DNA of 5,990 bases, from positions 1 through 5,990 of the forward strand of contig CAMLXE010000119.1 of the NCBI GenBank assembly GCA_946490455.1. The letters run 5' to 3'. A program made the translations under genes and the position numbers. Positions 5,829 through 5,990 of this stretch are shown in pieces (positions within the stretch are counted from its first letter, which is position 1; every line of letters begins with the position of its first letter). Below the pieces are notes generated by a model that worked only from the letters and a program-made list of their open reading frames with translations, made no database searches and was not told where the DNA came from. The stretch is from an uncultured Desulfovibrio sp. Its GTDB lineage: Bacteria; Desulfobacterota; Desulfovibrionia; Desulfovibrionales; Desulfovibrionaceae.

Positions 5829-5842
5829 ATAAACATAAGCTG

Positions 5843-5884
5843 TTCCACAGCCTTTGGCAAGTCATCTTGCCAAAGGCTGTGGAA
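5843..5884. repeat. Perfect 19-bp inverted repeat with 4-nt loop
   Basis: TTCCACAGCCTTTGGCAAG (5843-5861) is followed by loop TCAT and its exact reverse complement (5866-5884). Two further wobble pairs are possible at the base. It lies 20 nt beyond the stop of the probable leftward gene at 5905. On that strand it is followed by a partly T-rich stretch (CAGCTTATGTTTAT), so a leftward terminator is the simplest explanation. The stem is unusually long and perfect for that role. Confidence 0.85.
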
Positions 5885-5904
5885 TGCAGGGCCAGACGGC
5901 ATAG

Positions 5905-5990
5905 TCATTTCCTGAGCTTTGCATCCTTTATGGCAGGTTGGAGTTGCTGTTGAATGATGAGCATAGGCTGAGAAAGTTTAGTGATATCAG
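5905..5990 (-). CDS. C-terminal end of a leftward gene (partial), unrecognised
   Basis: Reading the minus strand from the right edge, one frame is open for 27 codons and ends in TGA at 5907-5905. The encoded tail reads DITKLSQPMLIIQQQLQPAI then KDAKLRK, a helix-like, Gln/Lys-rich C-terminus that looks more natural than the other two frames, which stop earlier or lack character. The strong hairpin just beyond the stop fits a gene end. With only 27 residues no family can be named, and an open frame of this length could occur by chance. Confidence 0.35.
   Translation of the reverse strand, partial: DITKLSQPMLIIQQQLQPAIKDAKLRK

Larger units (their letters stand above)
5434..5904. other. Structured intergenic region, no confident gene
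   Basis: About 470 bases separate the tail-collar gene from the probable leftward gene end. The first 50 are AT-rich with a promoter-like sequence, and the rest is GC-rich and densely self-complementary. Several frames are open on both strands here, including a rightward one over 5685-5915 and leftward ones over 5359-5748. They run through the hairpins, lack ribosome binding sites and show no recognisable domains. Crossing complementary segments, ATGCCG (5785-5790) with CGGCAT (5896-5901) and GGCCC (5765-5769) with GGGCC (5888-5892), hint at alternative folds. Confidence 0.6.

Noticed and set aside
5434..5904. Shufflon (inversion cassettes) after the PilV-positioned gene
   Set aside because: No repeated recombination site of the sfx type, no inverted partial copies of the collar gene C-terminus and no recombinase gene are visible.
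5685..5915. 76-codon rightward open frame
   Set aside because: It runs through three strong hairpins, has no good ribosome binding site and shows no domain-like composition.
5658..5918. 9-bp direct repeat TCCTGAGCT (5658-5666 and 5910-5918)
   Set aside because: Too short to separate from chance, and one copy lies in the probable coding end of the leftward gene.
5149..5990. Diversity-generating retroelement with the collar protein as variable target
   Set aside because: No template-like near-copy of the gene's 3' end with adenine-biased differences is present downstream, and no reverse transcriptase is seen.
5676..5990. Retron msr-msd RNA, suggested by the long perfect hairpin
   Set aside because: No flanking a1/a2 inverted repeat was found, and the sequence after the hairpin looks like the end of a leftward gene rather than the start of a rightward reverse transcriptase.

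Overview
The window looks like part of a conjugative plasmid or integrative conjugative element of a Gram-negative proteobacterium. Several protein motifs look to me like those of Desulfovibrionaceae-type mobile elements, but that is a memory-based impression and not a demonstrated taxonomy. The backbone is a tight rightward operon of five genes (254-5433): a TrbM-like conjugation protein, a TraE/TopB-type DNA topoisomerase III, an RdgC-like recombination-associated protein, a type IV prepilin peptidase, and a secreted protein with a phage tail-collar domain. Gaps are 14 and 17 nt between the first three genes. The last two junctions are 4-nt ATGA overlaps, which suggests one transcript with translational coupling at the 3' end.

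Left edge (1-253): the start of a leftward HigB-type toxin gene runs off the window. It is divergent from trbM. The roughly 47-nt gap between the two start codons holds a perfect 17-bp palindrome (218-234), which is a good candidate operator for the cognate HigA antitoxin. Plausible promoters face both ways, so the toxin-antitoxin repressor could also control the transfer operon (inference).

Right edge (5434-5990): the operon is followed by about 470 bases with no confidently coding gene but much secondary structure. It contains a plausible promoter (5457-5485), a possible 59-codon small basic ORF (5489-5668), a long bulged hairpin (5676-5734), a terminator-like hairpin (5792-5828) and a perfect 19-bp hairpin with a 4-nt loop (5843-5884). 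A second leftward gene probably ends at 5905, entering from the right edge. The promoter, structure and terminator together could mark an unclassified structured RNA of about 330 nt or a small-peptide transcript.

Working model: TrbM belongs to the mating-pair formation machinery. Topoisomerase III and the RdgC homologue would act on DNA during or after transfer. The prepilin peptidase and tail-collar protein look like the end of a conjugative type IV pilus module, with the collar protein as a candidate pilus-tip or recipient-recognition factor. The most interesting items are the coupled peptidase/collar pair, the RdgC homologue inside a transfer operon, the shared toxin-antitoxin/transfer control region and the structured 3' region.
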